A DNA stretch of 53,126 bases, taken from Corallococcus carmarthensis. Lineage in GTDB: Bacteria > Myxococcota > Myxococcia > Myxococcales > Myxococcaceae. The stretch lies in NCBI RefSeq assembly GCF_003611695.1, contig NZ_RAWE01000051.1, positions 1 through 53,126 of the forward strand. The letters are read 5' to 3'. This document shows, piece by piece, positions 42,907 through 52,642 of this stretch. The notes below the pieces were generated by a model. That model was not told the origin of the DNA and ran no database searches. It worked only from the letters and a program-made list of their open reading frames with translations. Made by a program: the position numbers and the translations under genes. Numbering within the stretch: position 1 is the first letter of the stretch; each line of letters starts with the position of its first letter.

Positions 42907-43932
42907 ATGCTGCTCGCCGCGGTCGTCCTCATTGTCGTCGTCGCGCTCGTCTTCGACTTCATCAACGGCTTCCACGACGCGGCGAACTCCATCGCCACCG
43001 TGGTGTCCACGCGCGTGCTGTCGCCGAACCTGGCGGTGGCGTGGGCCGCGTTCTTCAACTTCGTGGCGGCCTTCGCGGGCGGCGTGCACGTGGCCAACAC
43101 CATGGGCAAGGGCATCATCAACTTCGAGATGCTCCGCGCGGCCGGCCCCACGGCGGTGCTGATGGTCATCTTCTCCGCGCTCATTGGCGCCATCACGTGG
43201 AACCTGCTCACCTGGTGGTGGGGGCTGCCCTCGTCGTCGTCGCACGCGCTGGCGGGCGGGATGATTGGCGCCACGCTGCCGGTGCTGGGCTTCCAGGGGC
43301 TGGTGGGCAGCGGCATCGCGCGCATCGCGGCCTTCATCGTGCTGTCGCCGCTCATCGGCATGACGCTGGGCATCGCGATGATGGTGGCCAGCACCTGGGC
43401 GGTGCACCGTCAGACGCCGCTGCGCGTGGACACCTGGTTCCGCCGGCTGCAGCTGGTGTCGTCCGCCATCTTCTCCTTCAGCCATGGCACCAACGACGCG
43501 CAGAAGGTCATGGGCATCATCGCGGTGGTGCTCTTCGGCACCATCTGGCGCGACCGTCCGTTCCACATCGACTGGTGGATGATCATCTCCTGCCACGCGG
43601 CCATCGCGATGGGCACCTTCTTCGGCGGCTGGCGCATCATCCGCACCATGGGCCACAGCCTCACGAAGCTGGCGCCCATTGGCGGCTTCAGCGCGGAGAC
43701 GGGCGGCGGCGTCACCATCATCGCGCTGGCGGAGCTGGGCATCCCCGTCTCCACCACGCACACCATCACGGGCGCCATCGTCGGCGTGGGGTCCACGCGC
43801 GGCTGGCGCGCCGTGAAGTGGGGCACCGCCGGCCGCATCATCTGGGCGTGGGTGTTCACCATCCCCGCCGCCGCGCTGGTGTCCGTGCTGGTCTACGGAC
43901 TCACGCTGGTGGTGGTGCGGATGGTGGGCTGA
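42907..43932 (+). CDS. pit: Inorganic phosphate transporter, PiT family
   Basis: The 341-residue integral membrane protein has the duplicated PiT signatures: FDFINGFHDAANSIATVVSTRVL near the N-terminus and FSFSHGTNDAQKVMGII in the second half (the family's GANDVANA-type motifs), plus SSSSHALAGGMIGA and STTHTITGAIVGVG. About ten hydrophobic helices are visible. It imports metal-phosphate with protons. It is translated directly after the DUF47 gene, and a strong hairpin follows. Confidence 0.93.
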   Translation: MLLAAVVLIVVVALVFDFINGFHDAANSIATVVSTRVLSPNLAVAWAAFFNFVAAFAGGVHVANTMGKGIINFEMLRAAGPTAVLMVIFSALIGAITWNLLTWWWGLPSSSSHALAGGMIGATLPVLGFQGLVGSGIARIAAFIVLSPLIGMTLGIAMMVASTWAVHRQTPLRVDTWFRRLQLVSSAIFSFSHGTNDAQKVMGIIAVVLFGTIWRDRPFHIDWWMIISCHAAIAMGTFFGGWRIIRTMGHSLTKLAPIGGFSAETGGGVTIIALAELGIPVSTTHTITGAIVGVGSTRGWRAVKWGTAGRIIWAWVFTIPAAALVSVLVYGLTLVVVRMVG

Positions 43933-43965
43933 AGAAAGCCAACCCCCTTCCCTGCTTCACCTACG

Positions 43966-43998
43966 GGGCGGGCCCTTCCTCACCAGGAAGGCCCGCCC
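43966..43998. terminator. Strong hairpin terminator between pit and convergent membrane gene
   Basis: The left arm 43966-43980 and right arm 43985-43998 pair over 14 bases with a single bulged C and a CACC loop. It lies between the two convergent stop codons and can terminate both transcripts. Confidence 0.75.
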
Positions 43999-44011
43999 TG
44001 CTTCGTTCCGG

Positions 44012-45802
44012 CTACTCCGTGATGTTGAGCGCGTTGACCACCGACGGCGCTCCGCCCAGGGCCGGCGGCACCCAGGGCACCACCTTGCGGTTCTGCCACT
44101 GGACCAGCTTCAGCGACGGGTCCTCCAGGGGAACGTCGAAGGTGAAGGAGATGCGCGTGGGGCCTTCCGCGTCCGCCTCCTCGATGCGCGCCTTCATGCC
44201 GCCCACGTCGAACTCCTGCCCCAGCTTCACCGGCCAGTTCTTCCCGCGGTAGATGCGCTCCTCCAGGATGTTGAGGTAGTGCTGGCCCTTGGGCAGGGAC
44301 AGCTCCAGCGAGTTGGGGCCGGTGCGCGTCACGTGCTGCTCGCCCGCCTTGTAGGACAGCACCCACCAGTTCTTCGGCAGCGGCATGCCCGTGGACCACC
44401 ACTGCACGGAGCCGTAGATGCCCACGGTGCCGTTGGGGGCGTTGAGCACCACGATCCGCTGGTTGGGGAGTTCCTTCAGGTCCAGGGCCTCCGAGTAGCG
44501 GTCGTGCACGCGCTTGAAGAGCGCGTCCACCTGCGAATAGAGGGTCGCGGTCTGCCACCAGACGTAGGGCGCACCCGCGATGTGGATGACGACCATCGCC
44601 AGCGCGCCCACCAGCACCGCGCCCGCGCGCGGCTTGAGCGCGCGGTTCTTCCACGCGGTGCGGATGATGATCGCCAGCGCCACCGCCACGCCCAGGCTGG
44701 GAACAATGAGCGTGCGCGCCCCCGCCAGCGGCGAGCTGCCCAGCCACGTGGACGCGAACGAGCCCACCAGCAGCCACTTCAGCGTCTTGCGCTCCGCCGG
44801 CTCCACCTGCGGCCACACGCCCCACAGCAGCAGCGAGAAGAACACCAGGCCCGCCGCGCCCAGCAGCTGGAACGTGGGCACGTAGGACGGATCCAGGATG
44901 TAGTCGTTGGGCGCGCTGAGCGTCAGGCCCGCGATGGCCGCCGGCACGCGCTCGAACATCGCCAGGAACCACTGCACCGGCGCACCGGCCAGGTCCAGGT
45001 GCGTGTCCTGATGGGCCGCGCCGTAGCCCAGCACCTTGTACAGGGTGAGGAAGGCGGCCATCAGCGCGCTGAACGGGAGGAGCGCCTTGAGCCGCTCGGA
45101 CGGCTTGCCCGGCCCCGCGAAGCCCTCATAGGCGAGCACGTAGGGGATCATGATCAGCGTCGTCTCCGCGCTGGCCAGGCCCAGCGCGAAGGCGATGAGC
45201 GACCCGGCCAGGGCGCCCTTGCGCTGGCGCTCGCGCCACTCCATGTGGAGATAGAAACCCAGCACCCCGAAGAGCATGGACACCAGCAGCACGCGGTAGG
45301 ACAGCCAGCCCACGGCGGCGCCGTGCGAACCGTTGACGGCGAAGAGCAGCAGCGCCAGCCCCGCGATGCCCGTGGGCAGGATGCGGCGGAACAGCACGGC
45401 CACCAGCGCCACCAGGCCCACGTACCAGAGCAGCGAGTGCACGTGGTAGGCGACGGCGATGCGGTTGTAGAGCAGGTGATCCAACCCGAACAGCGCGCTG
45501 CCCAGCGGCCGGAAGAAGGCCAGCTTCACGCCCGGCTCCACGAACCACGGGAAGATGCCCGCGTGGGACATCTGCGCGGTGTGCTCCGGGATACCCGTGG
45601 CGGTGCGGTACACGTCGAAGTGCGTGTTCGCCAGCGGCGCCGGCTGCGGCAGGTTGTCCCAGACGCCCAGCCAGACGTAGTCGTCGAACATCCAACCGGT
45701 GTTCAACATCGTCAGGCTCAGCAGCACCGCGGCCGCGACTGAAATCCAGAAATAGCGTCGAAACGGCCAACCACCGGAGGCTGGCGGGGGAGAGGTATCC
45801 AT
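44012..45802 (-). CDS. Polytopic membrane protein, GT-C glycosyltransferase-like
   Basis: The 596-residue product has about eleven hydrophobic segments. An early loop after the first helix carries DDYVW (FDDY), similar to the acidic metal/lipid-phosphate motif of GT-C glycosyltransferases, and the C-terminal 170 residues form a soluble beta-rich periplasmic domain. This is the layout of lipid-linked sugar transferases, but I do not recognise a specific family. Short inter-helix loops GWLSYRVLL and SAETTLIMIP also fit. It is divergent from the radical SAM gene across 221 bases. Confidence 0.7.
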   Translation of the reverse strand: MDTSPPPASGGWPFRRYFWISVAAAVLLSLTMLNTGWMFDDYVWLGVWDNLPQPAPLANTHFDVYRTATGIPEHTAQMSHAGIFPWFVEPGVKLAFFRPLGSALFGLDHLLYNRIAVAYHVHSLLWYVGLVALVAVLFRRILPTGIAGLALLLFAVNGSHGAAVGWLSYRVLLVSMLFGVLGFYLHMEWRERQRKGALAGSLIAFALGLASAETTLIMIPYVLAYEGFAGPGKPSERLKALLPFSALMAAFLTLYKVLGYGAAHQDTHLDLAGAPVQWFLAMFERVPAAIAGLTLSAPNDYILDPSYVPTFQLLGAAGLVFFSLLLWGVWPQVEPAERKTLKWLLVGSFASTWLGSSPLAGARTLIVPSLGVAVALAIIIRTAWKNRALKPRAGAVLVGALAMVVIHIAGAPYVWWQTATLYSQVDALFKRVHDRYSEALDLKELPNQRIVVLNAPNGTVGIYGSVQWWSTGMPLPKNWWVLSYKAGEQHVTRTGPNSLELSLPKGQHYLNILEERIYRGKNWPVKLGQEFDVGGMKARIEEADAEGPTRISFTFDVPLEDPSLKLVQWQNRKVVPWVPPALGGAPSVVNALNITE

Positions 45803-46023
45803 GTTTCAAAGATCTATCAGTACGGCCCCCTGACGAGATAGGTCCTGCTGGGTCGTCCGCTGCCACCGGAAACACGCGGAGTGCGGCGCGCGAGACGGAG
45901 ATCCTTTGCCACCTGCCCGGACTCCGGGTGATCCTCGTCCGACGAAGGGGGACGCGGTCTGGCAGGTGCATTCACGAACGGGCGTGCCCCCGTTCCTTCC
46001 GCGCCGTCGCCAGGCCCGCACGC

Positions 46024-47496
46024 ATGCGCATCGCCATCATCGCCACGTACACCCATCCGACCCGGCTGCGGATCAAGGAACCCTCCATCATGCAGTCCTC
46101 CGTGCCGGAGCTCATCGCGGGCCTGTGCCCGGAGCACGCGCAGGTGGAGATCTTCAACGAGAAGGAGGCGGACCTTCCGTTGGACCGGCACTGGGACCTG
46201 GTCTTCTTCTCGTATCTGCACTCGTACTACGAGCACACCAAGGTGCTCTCCACCCTCTTCCGGCAGCGCGGCATGACGACGGTGGCGGGCGGCCGGCACG
46301 CGGGCCACTTCCCCGACGACGCGGCGAAGTACTTCGACGCGGTCATCACCGGGGAGCCGGAGTCCAACGTGCCCGCGCTCATCGCGGACTTCGAGAAGGG
46401 CGAGCTGAAGCCCCGCTACAGCCTGCCGTCCCAGGGCGCCGCCGCCATCCGGCCGTACCGCTACGATCTCATCGACTTCACGCACAACAAGGTGCGCCTG
46501 CCGGGCATCGAGGCGTCGCGCGGCTGCCCCTTCACCTGCAACTTCTGCGTGCTCACCGGCCACGAGCGCTACCGCTTCCGGCCCATCCCGGAGGTCATCG
46601 ACGAGATCCAGACGCGCATGCGCTGGAACCCGAACTTCCTGGGGCTGATGGGTGACGCGTTCGTCTTCCTGGACAACAACCTGGGCGGGTCTCCCAAGTA
46701 CCTGCGCGCGCTGTGCGAAGCGCTCATCCCGTTGAAGAAGACCTGGGGCTGCGCGCTCACCTTCAACGTGCTCAAGGACGAGTCGCTGGTGAAGCTGATG
46801 GCGCAGGCGGGCTGCCGCTACGTCTACACCGGCCTGGAGTCCCTCAACCCGGACTCCATCAAGGCGATGAACAAGGGCCAGAACAAGCTGTCGGAGGTGG
46901 ACGCCGTCATCCGCCGCGTCTTCTCCGCCGGCATCCTCTTGTCCTTCGGGCTCATCGTCGGCTCGGACGGCGACACCAACGAATACCTGCACCGGCTGCC
47001 GGACTACCTGGCGGACCTGAAGTACTTCTCCGTCACGTTCCTGGGCATCGTGTGCCCCTACCCGGAGACGCCCTTCTTCCGCGAGCTCCAGGCGGACAAC
47101 CGGCTGCTGCCCGGCACCACCAGCCGCGACTACGACGGCTACACGCTGTGCCACCGGCCCAAGCAGCTGCACGCGTCGGAGGTGGTGGAGCACTTCCAGC
47201 GGCTGTGCCGCACGCTGGGGAGCCTGCCCAACATCGCGCGGCACTACGCGTCCAAGCTGATGATGAGCGACCTGCCCCGCTACAAGCAGACCATCCTCTT
47301 CTCCGGCCCGGAGATCGTCAGCATCCGCAACCCGCTGAAGAATCCGGAGCGCCGCTACATCGCGGGCCTGGATGCCATTGAAGCCTGGGACGTGGAGCAG
47401 ATGGCCGCGCTGGGCCTCACGCCGCAGGTCCTGACCGGACCCGGGACGGCAGCCGCACATCCCACGCCAGTCCCAGGGCTTGCAGCGCGCGGATGA
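46024..47496 (+). CDS. B12-binding domain radical SAM protein
   Basis: The 490-residue product has an N-terminal cobalamin-binding Rossmann-like domain (about residues 1-150: RIAIIATYT, WDLVFFSYLHSYY, TTVAGGRHAGHFPDDA) and a radical SAM core with CxxxCxxC in RGCPFTCNFC (Cys168, 172, 175), followed by GLESLNPDSIKAMNKG. It lacks the DxHxxG motif, as is common in this class. Class B members methylate or rearrange lipids, hopanoids and secondary metabolites. Its 3' end overlaps the convergent desaturase by 80 bases. ATG 46024 directly precedes the Rossmann strand; the longer frame from 45928 is rejected. Confidence 0.88.
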   Translation: MRIAIIATYTHPTRLRIKEPSIMQSSVPELIAGLCPEHAQVEIFNEKEADLPLDRHWDLVFFSYLHSYYEHTKVLSTLFRQRGMTTVAGGRHAGHFPDDAAKYFDAVITGEPESNVPALIADFEKGELKPRYSLPSQGAAAIRPYRYDLIDFTHNKVRLPGIEASRGCPFTCNFCVLTGHERYRFRPIPEVIDEIQTRMRWNPNFLGLMGDAFVFLDNNLGGSPKYLRALCEALIPLKKTWGCALTFNVLKDESLVKLMAQAGCRYVYTGLESLNPDSIKAMNKGQNKLSEVDAVIRRVFSAGILLSFGLIVGSDGDTNEYLHRLPDYLADLKYFSVTFLGIVCPYPETPFFRELQADNRLLPGTTSRDYDGYTLCHRPKQLHASEVVEHFQRLCRTLGSLPNIARHYASKLMMSDLPRYKQTILFSGPEIVSIRNPLKNPERRYIAGLDAIEAWDVEQMAALGLTPQVLTGPGTAAAHPTPVPGLAARG

Positions 47497-48247
47497 AGAG
47501 CCAGCCCGGATCCCACTGCCACCACACCCAGCCGTGCCGCGCGGACGCGGGGAAGGCGTGGTGGTTGTTGTGCCAGCCTTCCCCCAGCGCCAGCACGCTC
47601 ACCCACCACACGTTGCGGCTGTGGTCGCGCGTGTCGTGGGCGCGCCAGCCGAACGCCGCATGGCACACGGAGTTCACCGCGTAGGTGCTCTGCATCCAGC
47701 ACACCACCGGGAGGAAGAAGTACGCGGGCACCGTGCGCCAGCCGAACGTCAGCCCCACCACGAGCACCGCCAGCACCTGCGGCGCGATGCGGTAGCGCAG
47801 GAGCCAGTGGTAGTAGCCGTCGTTCGCCATGTCGCGGCACCAGGTGCGCCAGCCATCCTCTTCGGTGGAGGCCTCGTTGAGGATCCACCCCATGTGCGCG
47901 TACCAGAAGCCCCGCGACGGCGAGTGCACGTCCCCGTCCGCGTCCGCCTTCGCGTGGTGCAGCCGGTGATTGGCGGCCCACAACAGCGGGCTGCCCTGCG
48001 CCGTGAGCATGGCCACCGACACCAGCGCGTACTCCACCCAGCGGGGGCACACGAACGCGCGGTGGCACAGCAGGCGGTGCAGCCCCACCGTCGTGCCCAG
48101 GCCAATGGACACGTACACGGCCAGCGCCACCGGCAGCGCGTACGGCGGCCAGGGCAGGAAGAACGCCAGCGCGGCCAGCGCATGCACCACGAGCATGTAG
48201 CCGACGATGACGGGACTGAGCTGGAAACGGAGCGGAGCGGTGATCAT
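47417..48247 (-). CDS. Acyl-CoA (delta-9 type) desaturase
   Basis: The 276-residue membrane protein has the three His boxes of stearoyl-CoA-type desaturases: HRLLCH, HRLHH and HNNHH, plus GEGWHNNHHAFPASARHGW. It has four hydrophobic segments. It should insert a cis double bond in long acyl chains using O2 and an external electron donor. It is on the short side for the family but complete. Its last 80 bases overlap the radical SAM gene antisense. Confidence 0.92.
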   Translation of the reverse strand: MITAPLRFQLSPVIVGYMLVVHALAALAFFLPWPPYALPVALAVYVSIGLGTTVGLHRLLCHRAFVCPRWVEYALVSVAMLTAQGSPLLWAANHRLHHAKADADGDVHSPSRGFWYAHMGWILNEASTEEDGWRTWCRDMANDGYYHWLLRYRIAPQVLAVLVVGLTFGWRTVPAYFFLPVVCWMQSTYAVNSVCHAAFGWRAHDTRDHSRNVWWVSVLALGEGWHNNHHAFPASARHGWVWWQWDPGWLFIRALQALGLAWDVRLPSRVRSGPAA

Positions 48248-48323
48248 GGCCCGGTGCGGAGTCGAGGAAGAAGCACGCAGTGTAGGGGCCCCGCCTGACG
48301 GAACAAGGAATGCGTCCGGAGCG

Positions 48324-51300
48324 TCACATCACGCGGACGTCACGGGCGCGGGGCGACTGGGGCAGAAGGAGCGCCTCCACCGGCGGGGCTTGCAGGGTGG
48401 CCTGGTAGCGGTCCATGCGGCGCAGCTCCGCGCGGGCCTCCACCTCCGTGAAGATCTCCCGCGCGCGGGCGAGGAAGGCCTCGCGCCGGCCGGGCAACGC
48501 CACCGCCGCGTCGAAGTAGGCCACGCCCGTCTCCCAACGGTTGGGGCTCTTCTCCAGGACGGCGATGGCCTCCAGGAAGACCGGCTCCGCGGCCTTCGGG
48601 CCCTTGCGCAGGGCCAGCGAGCGCGCCGTCACGCGCAGCGCGGGGCCCTTGAGGTACGGGTAGAGCCGGGCAATCACGCGCGCCTTGATGCAGGCCAGCC
48701 GCACGATCTTCAGCAGCTCCTTGCGCGGCACCACCGTGGCGCCCTCCTCCAGCGCGAAGAGGGCCGCCTCCGCCGCGTCCACCAGCCCCACCTGGAGGAA
48801 GGGCACCAGCACCTGGTAGCTCCAGATGCTCTTGAAGCAGCGCACCGCGACGAGCGCCGCCTCCTCCACCTGGTGCTCGCGCACCGTGACGTTGGCCAGG
48901 TGGTTGAGGCTGGCACACTGGTTGGCCAGGTCCGCCACCTCTTCGCTGATGCGCAGGCCCTGCTCCAGCTCCGCGCACAGCTCGCCCACGTCGCCTTCGC
49001 CCAGGAGGTAGCGGCACATGGGCGCCCATGAGTGCGCCCAGCCCTGGTGCATCAGCGCGTTGAGCTCCACGCCAATGGTCTTCATCTGCTCGTAGAGCGA
49101 CTCCGCCGTGCGGAAGCGCGAGTGGAGGAACTCGCCCGTGGCCTGCATCATCAGCGACGTCTGACGCTCCCAGCGCTCGCCCACCTGGCGCAGCGTGGAG
49201 ACGGCCTCCTCCTGGAACTCGCGCGCGCGCTGAAGTTCGTTGGCGAAGAAGGCCTGGATGCCCAGGCGGCTGAGCGCGAGCCCCTCCGCCACGGGGTCCT
49301 TGGAGCGCCGCGCGTACTCCAGCGCCTTCTCGCAGTGGTAGCGCGAGCGCTTGAGCAGCCCCGCGCCGAACAGCAGCGTGCCGTAGTAGCCGCGCGCCAG
49401 GCTCATGGCGTAGTCGCTGCGCGAGCGCTCCGCCATGTTGGTGGACACCAGCGTCGCCCAGGTGAGCTTGGTGATGTCCGCGAAGTAGTAGATGCGGATG
49501 AGCGAGTTGAGCGTGGACAGCTGCTGGAGGTAGTTGCCCAACCGCGCCGCCGGCAACGGCCGCAGGATGAACGGCAGGAGCGACGCCAGGCCCCGCAGGA
49601 GGAGATTGGCCAGCGTGCGCAGGCCCAGCGCGGCCAGGCTCCCCGGAAGGCTGCGGCCCCGGAGCACCAGCGACTTCTCCAGGTGCTGCGTGGCGAGCGC
49701 GGACTCGCCCTTCTCCTGGTGCGCGCGGCCCAGGCCCAGGTGCAGCTCCGCCTGACGGGGGATCTCCTCCTCGTCCACCAGGCACTGCTCGAACATCAGG
49801 ATGGCGTTGGCGTAGTGGCCCGCCTGGAGCAGCGTCTCCGCCAGCTCCTGCATCACCCGGCGCGTCTGGAGCAGCGTCACCTCCGGATCCACCGGGACGA
49901 CGGTGCCCAAGAGCTCCAGGCCGCGGTTGTAGTGGTAGAGCGCGTCGTCGTTCGCGTACTGCGCCCGCGCGCTGCGGGCCGCCATCAGCGTGTACGCCAG
50001 GCCCTTGTCCTCCACGTTGCCCGCGAGGAAGTGGAACGCGAGCAGACCCGCGGAGGCCGCGAGGTTGTCGCTCGCGCGGGCCTCCAGGTAGCGCGCGAGC
50101 CGGCGGTGCAGGTCCTCGCGCGCCGACACCAGCAGCGTGTTGTAGGCCACGTCGCGGATGACGATGTGCTTGAAGAGGCAGGTGTACGGCTCCTCCGTCT
50201 CCAGCAGGATGAGGCCCAGGCGCTGGAGCGTGTCCATGGCCTCGCGCAGGCGCTGTGCGCCCAGGGTGGGCACCAGCGCCGCCACCGCGTCCAGCGTGAA
50301 GATGCGCCCGATGACGGACGCCACCTTCACCACCAGCTTCTCCGTCTCGCTGAGCAGGTCGATGCGCGACAGCACCACGTCCTGGATGGAGTCCGGGAGG
50401 ATGAGGTCCTGAAGGCCGCGCTTCAACTCCATCCGCGTGGAGCCGGGCTCCGCCAGCCCCAGGTAGCCCTGCTCCGCCAGGCCCTCCACGATGGATTCGA
50501 TGAAGAACGGGTTGCCCTGCACCTTCGCGAGCAGCCGGTCCTCCAGCGCGACGTCCGGCGGTGACAGTCGCAGGTGCACGCGCAACAGCGCCCGCGTGTC
50601 CTCGTCGTCCAGGCTCACCAGGTCCACGGGGCAGAATTCCGGCAGCTCGCGCAGCCCCTTGAGCTGGTCGCCCGGGCGCATCGTCGCCAGCACCATGATG
50701 CGGTGCGAACCCACGCGCACCGCGAGGTACTGGAGCAGGTCGATGGAGATGTAGTCCGCCCAGTGCAGGTCCTCGAAGAAGAGTAGCAGCGGCTGCGCGC
50801 GGCTGAGCTTCTCCAGGAGCTGGAAGACGATCTGGAACACCTTCTGCTGCTTGCGCCGCGCGTCCATCCCCGCCGTGACGGACGTCTCCTCCAACGTCAT
50901 GCCGAGGATGCCCGCGACCACCGGGATCCACTCCGGCCCCACGTCCTCCAGGCCCTCCAGCCCCTGCCGCAGGCGCGTGAGCTGCGCCTCGGTGTCGTCC
51001 GAGTCGTGCAGCCCGAACGCCTGGAGCAGCACCTCCTTCCAGGGGAAGAAGGGGGTGAAGGCCTCGTAGGAGTAGCAGACGCCGTACAGCGCCCGCGCGC
51101 CGCCCTCCTCCGCGTCCTCCAGCACGCGCGCGCCCAGCCGCGACTTGCCGATGCCCGCCTCACCGGACACCACGCACACGCGGCCCTGCCCGGCGAAGGA
51201 CGCGTTGAGCGCTTCGTGCAGCACGTTCAATTCACGGCTGCGGCCGATGATGTCGCCATGGCCCTTGATGAAGAGGCCGCGGCGCGTCTCCCCCAGGAGC

Positions 51301-52625
51301 CGGTACACCGGCACCGTGCGCGACACGCCCTTGAGCTTCGCGTCCTCCACGAACTCGGTGGCGAAGCCACCCTGCTGCGAACGCGACTGGGTGTTGGCGC
51401 ACAGGTGCACGCCGTCCTGGCGTCCGCCGTGCGTCATCAGGCGCGCGGCCATGTTCACGACCTCGCCCAGCGCGGAGTAGCCCTTGCGCGTGGGCGAGCC
51501 CATGTCGCCGCAGTAGGCGTGGCCGGTGGCGATGCCGATCTGCAGCTCATCCAGGAAGGGGAACTGCTCGCGCGCCTTGAGCAGCTTGCAGGCCAGCCGG
51601 CACGCCAGCACCTCCTTGTTCTCCTGGGCGGTGGGCGCGCCGAACAGGACGTAGAGCACGTTGCCCTTGTCCGTGAAGTCCGTCATCAGCAGCACGCCAC
51701 CGTGGTGGGCGCTCTCGCGCTGGACGAACTCGTAGTAGGCGTTGAGGTCGTGGGTGAAGGCGTCCGGATCCGTGTCCGATTGGGCGTGGGTGAAGCGCAC
51801 GAAGAAGCAGGTGACGTCGCGGAAGTCGCCCGCGAACTCCTGGTGCGCGGTGGTGATCTTCGTGAAGAGCACCGGGTGCAGGAGCAGCGCGCACCGGCCC
51901 ACCAGCTCCGCTCCGCCCGTGGGCGCGGGCAGCGGGCGCTTCACCGACTCCACCGGCGCGTCGAGCGCCAGCCGGTGGTTGCCACCCTCGCGAGCCTCAC
52001 CCTGGCGCGCGGCTTCCGGCAGCGCCGCCCACGCCCGGGGGCTCAAGACGACCTCCGACACCGTGGCCTGCTTCTCCGCGCCCACCGCCTGCGCCAGCGG
52101 CTCACCCACGAGCGCCGGGTGCATCCACAGGCCGGTGGTGCCCATCACGATGCGGGTGGCCTCGCCAAACCCGATGCCGATGCGCGACGACACACCGAAG
52201 CGCTGGCCCAACAGCTCCAGCCGGGCGAAGCGCGCGAGCCTGCGCTGCACGCCCAGCGCGCACACCGCCGCGCGCTGCACGACGTCGCCGTCCGCCTCGC
52301 CGGGCGCGGCCTCGAAGCACGCGAGGATGGAGTCACCGGCGAACTGGTAGATGTCCCCGCCGTGGTCGCGGACCACGTCGATCATCTCCGTGTAGTAGTT
52401 CGTCAGCAGGCGCTGGAGCGCGTCGATGCCGCGCGGGCCCGCGCCGCTCAGCCCCACCACGATGGGCGTGAAGCCCGCGATGTCCAGCAGCAGGATGGCG
52501 CCCCGCACGCCCTCCGTCCGGGGCAGTGCGTCCGCCTCCTGGCTCCCGAGCCGCGCGAGGATGGCCGCCGGCATGTAGGGCGCCAGCGTCGCGACGACGG
52601 GATCAATGGGCTGCGTGGAGGGCAT
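48324..52625 (-). CDS. Dual class III nucleotide cyclase/AAA ATPase/TPR protein, soluble adenylyl cyclase-like
   Basis: 1433 residues. Cyclase domain 1 (about 40-200) has the metal-binding Asp48 (LLDIAGFT) and Asp98 (FAGDSIL) but lacks the catalytic Asn/Arg. Cyclase domain 2 (about 265-445) lacks both metal Asps (CFFVRFT, DKGNVL) but has Lys320 (FTDKG), Asn391 and Arg395 (VVNMAARL). Together they can build one composite active site. A P-loop ATPase follows (Walker A GEAGIGKS, Lys494; LLLFFEDLHWAD as Walker B), then a long helical TPR-like C-terminus (about 850-1400). This is the layout of animal soluble adenylyl cyclase. Probably cytoplasmic. It starts 17 bases after the small membrane gene and is likely co-transcribed with it. 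Confidence 0.88.
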   Translation of the reverse strand: MPSTQPIDPVVATLAPYMPAAILARLGSQEADALPRTEGVRGAILLLDIAGFTPIVVGLSGAGPRGIDALQRLLTNYYTEMIDVVRDHGGDIYQFAGDSILACFEAAPGEADGDVVQRAAVCALGVQRRLARFARLELLGQRFGVSSRIGIGFGEATRIVMGTTGLWMHPALVGEPLAQAVGAEKQATVSEVVLSPRAWAALPEAARQGEAREGGNHRLALDAPVESVKRPLPAPTGGAELVGRCALLLHPVLFTKITTAHQEFAGDFRDVTCFFVRFTHAQSDTDPDAFTHDLNAYYEFVQRESAHHGGVLLMTDFTDKGNVLYVLFGAPTAQENKEVLACRLACKLLKAREQFPFLDELQIGIATGHAYCGDMGSPTRKGYSALGEVVNMAARLMTHGGRQDGVHLCANTQSRSQQGGFATEFVEDAKLKGVSRTVPVYRLLGETRRGLFIKGHGDIIGRSRELNVLHEALNASFAGQGRVCVVSGEAGIGKSRLGARVLEDAEEGGARALYGVCYSYEAFTPFFPWKEVLLQAFGLHDSDDTEAQLTRLRQGLEGLEDVGPEWIPVVAGILGMTLEETSVTAGMDARRKQQKVFQIVFQLLEKLSRAQPLLLFFEDLHWADYISIDLLQYLAVRVGSHRIMVLATMRPGDQLKGLRELPEFCPVDLVSLDDEDTRALLRVHLRLSPPDVALEDRLLAKVQGNPFFIESIVEGLAEQGYLGLAEPGSTRMELKRGLQDLILPDSIQDVVLSRIDLLSETEKLVVKVASVIGRIFTLDAVAALVPTLGAQRLREAMDTLQRLGLILLETEEPYTCLFKHIVIRDVAYNTLLVSAREDLHRRLARYLEARASDNLAASAGLLAFHFLAGNVEDKGLAYTLMAARSARAQYANDDALYHYNRGLELLGTVVPVDPEVTLLQTRRVMQELAETLLQAGHYANAILMFEQCLVDEEEIPRQAELHLGLGRAHQEKGESALATQHLEKSLVLRGRSLPGSLAALGLRTLANLLLRGLASLLPFILRPLPAARLGNYLQQLSTLNSLIRIYYFADITKLTWATLVSTNMAERSRSDYAMSLARGYYGTLLFGAGLLKRSRYHCEKALEYARRSKDPVAEGLALSRLGIQAFFANELQRAREFQEEAVSTLRQVGERWERQTSLMMQATGEFLHSRFRTAESLYEQMKTIGVELNALMHQGWAHSWAPMCRYLLGEGDVGELCAELEQGLRISEEVADLANQCASLNHLANVTVREHQVEEAALVAVRCFKSIWSYQVLVPFLQVGLVDAAEAALFALEEGATVVPRKELLKIVRLACIKARVIARLYPYLKGPALRVTARSLALRKGPKAAEPVFLEAIAVLEKSPNRWETGVAYFDAAVALPGRREAFLARAREIFTEVEARAELRRMDRYQATLQAPPVEALLLPQSPRARDVRVM

Positions 52626-52642
52626 CCCCGGGGGCTTTCCGC

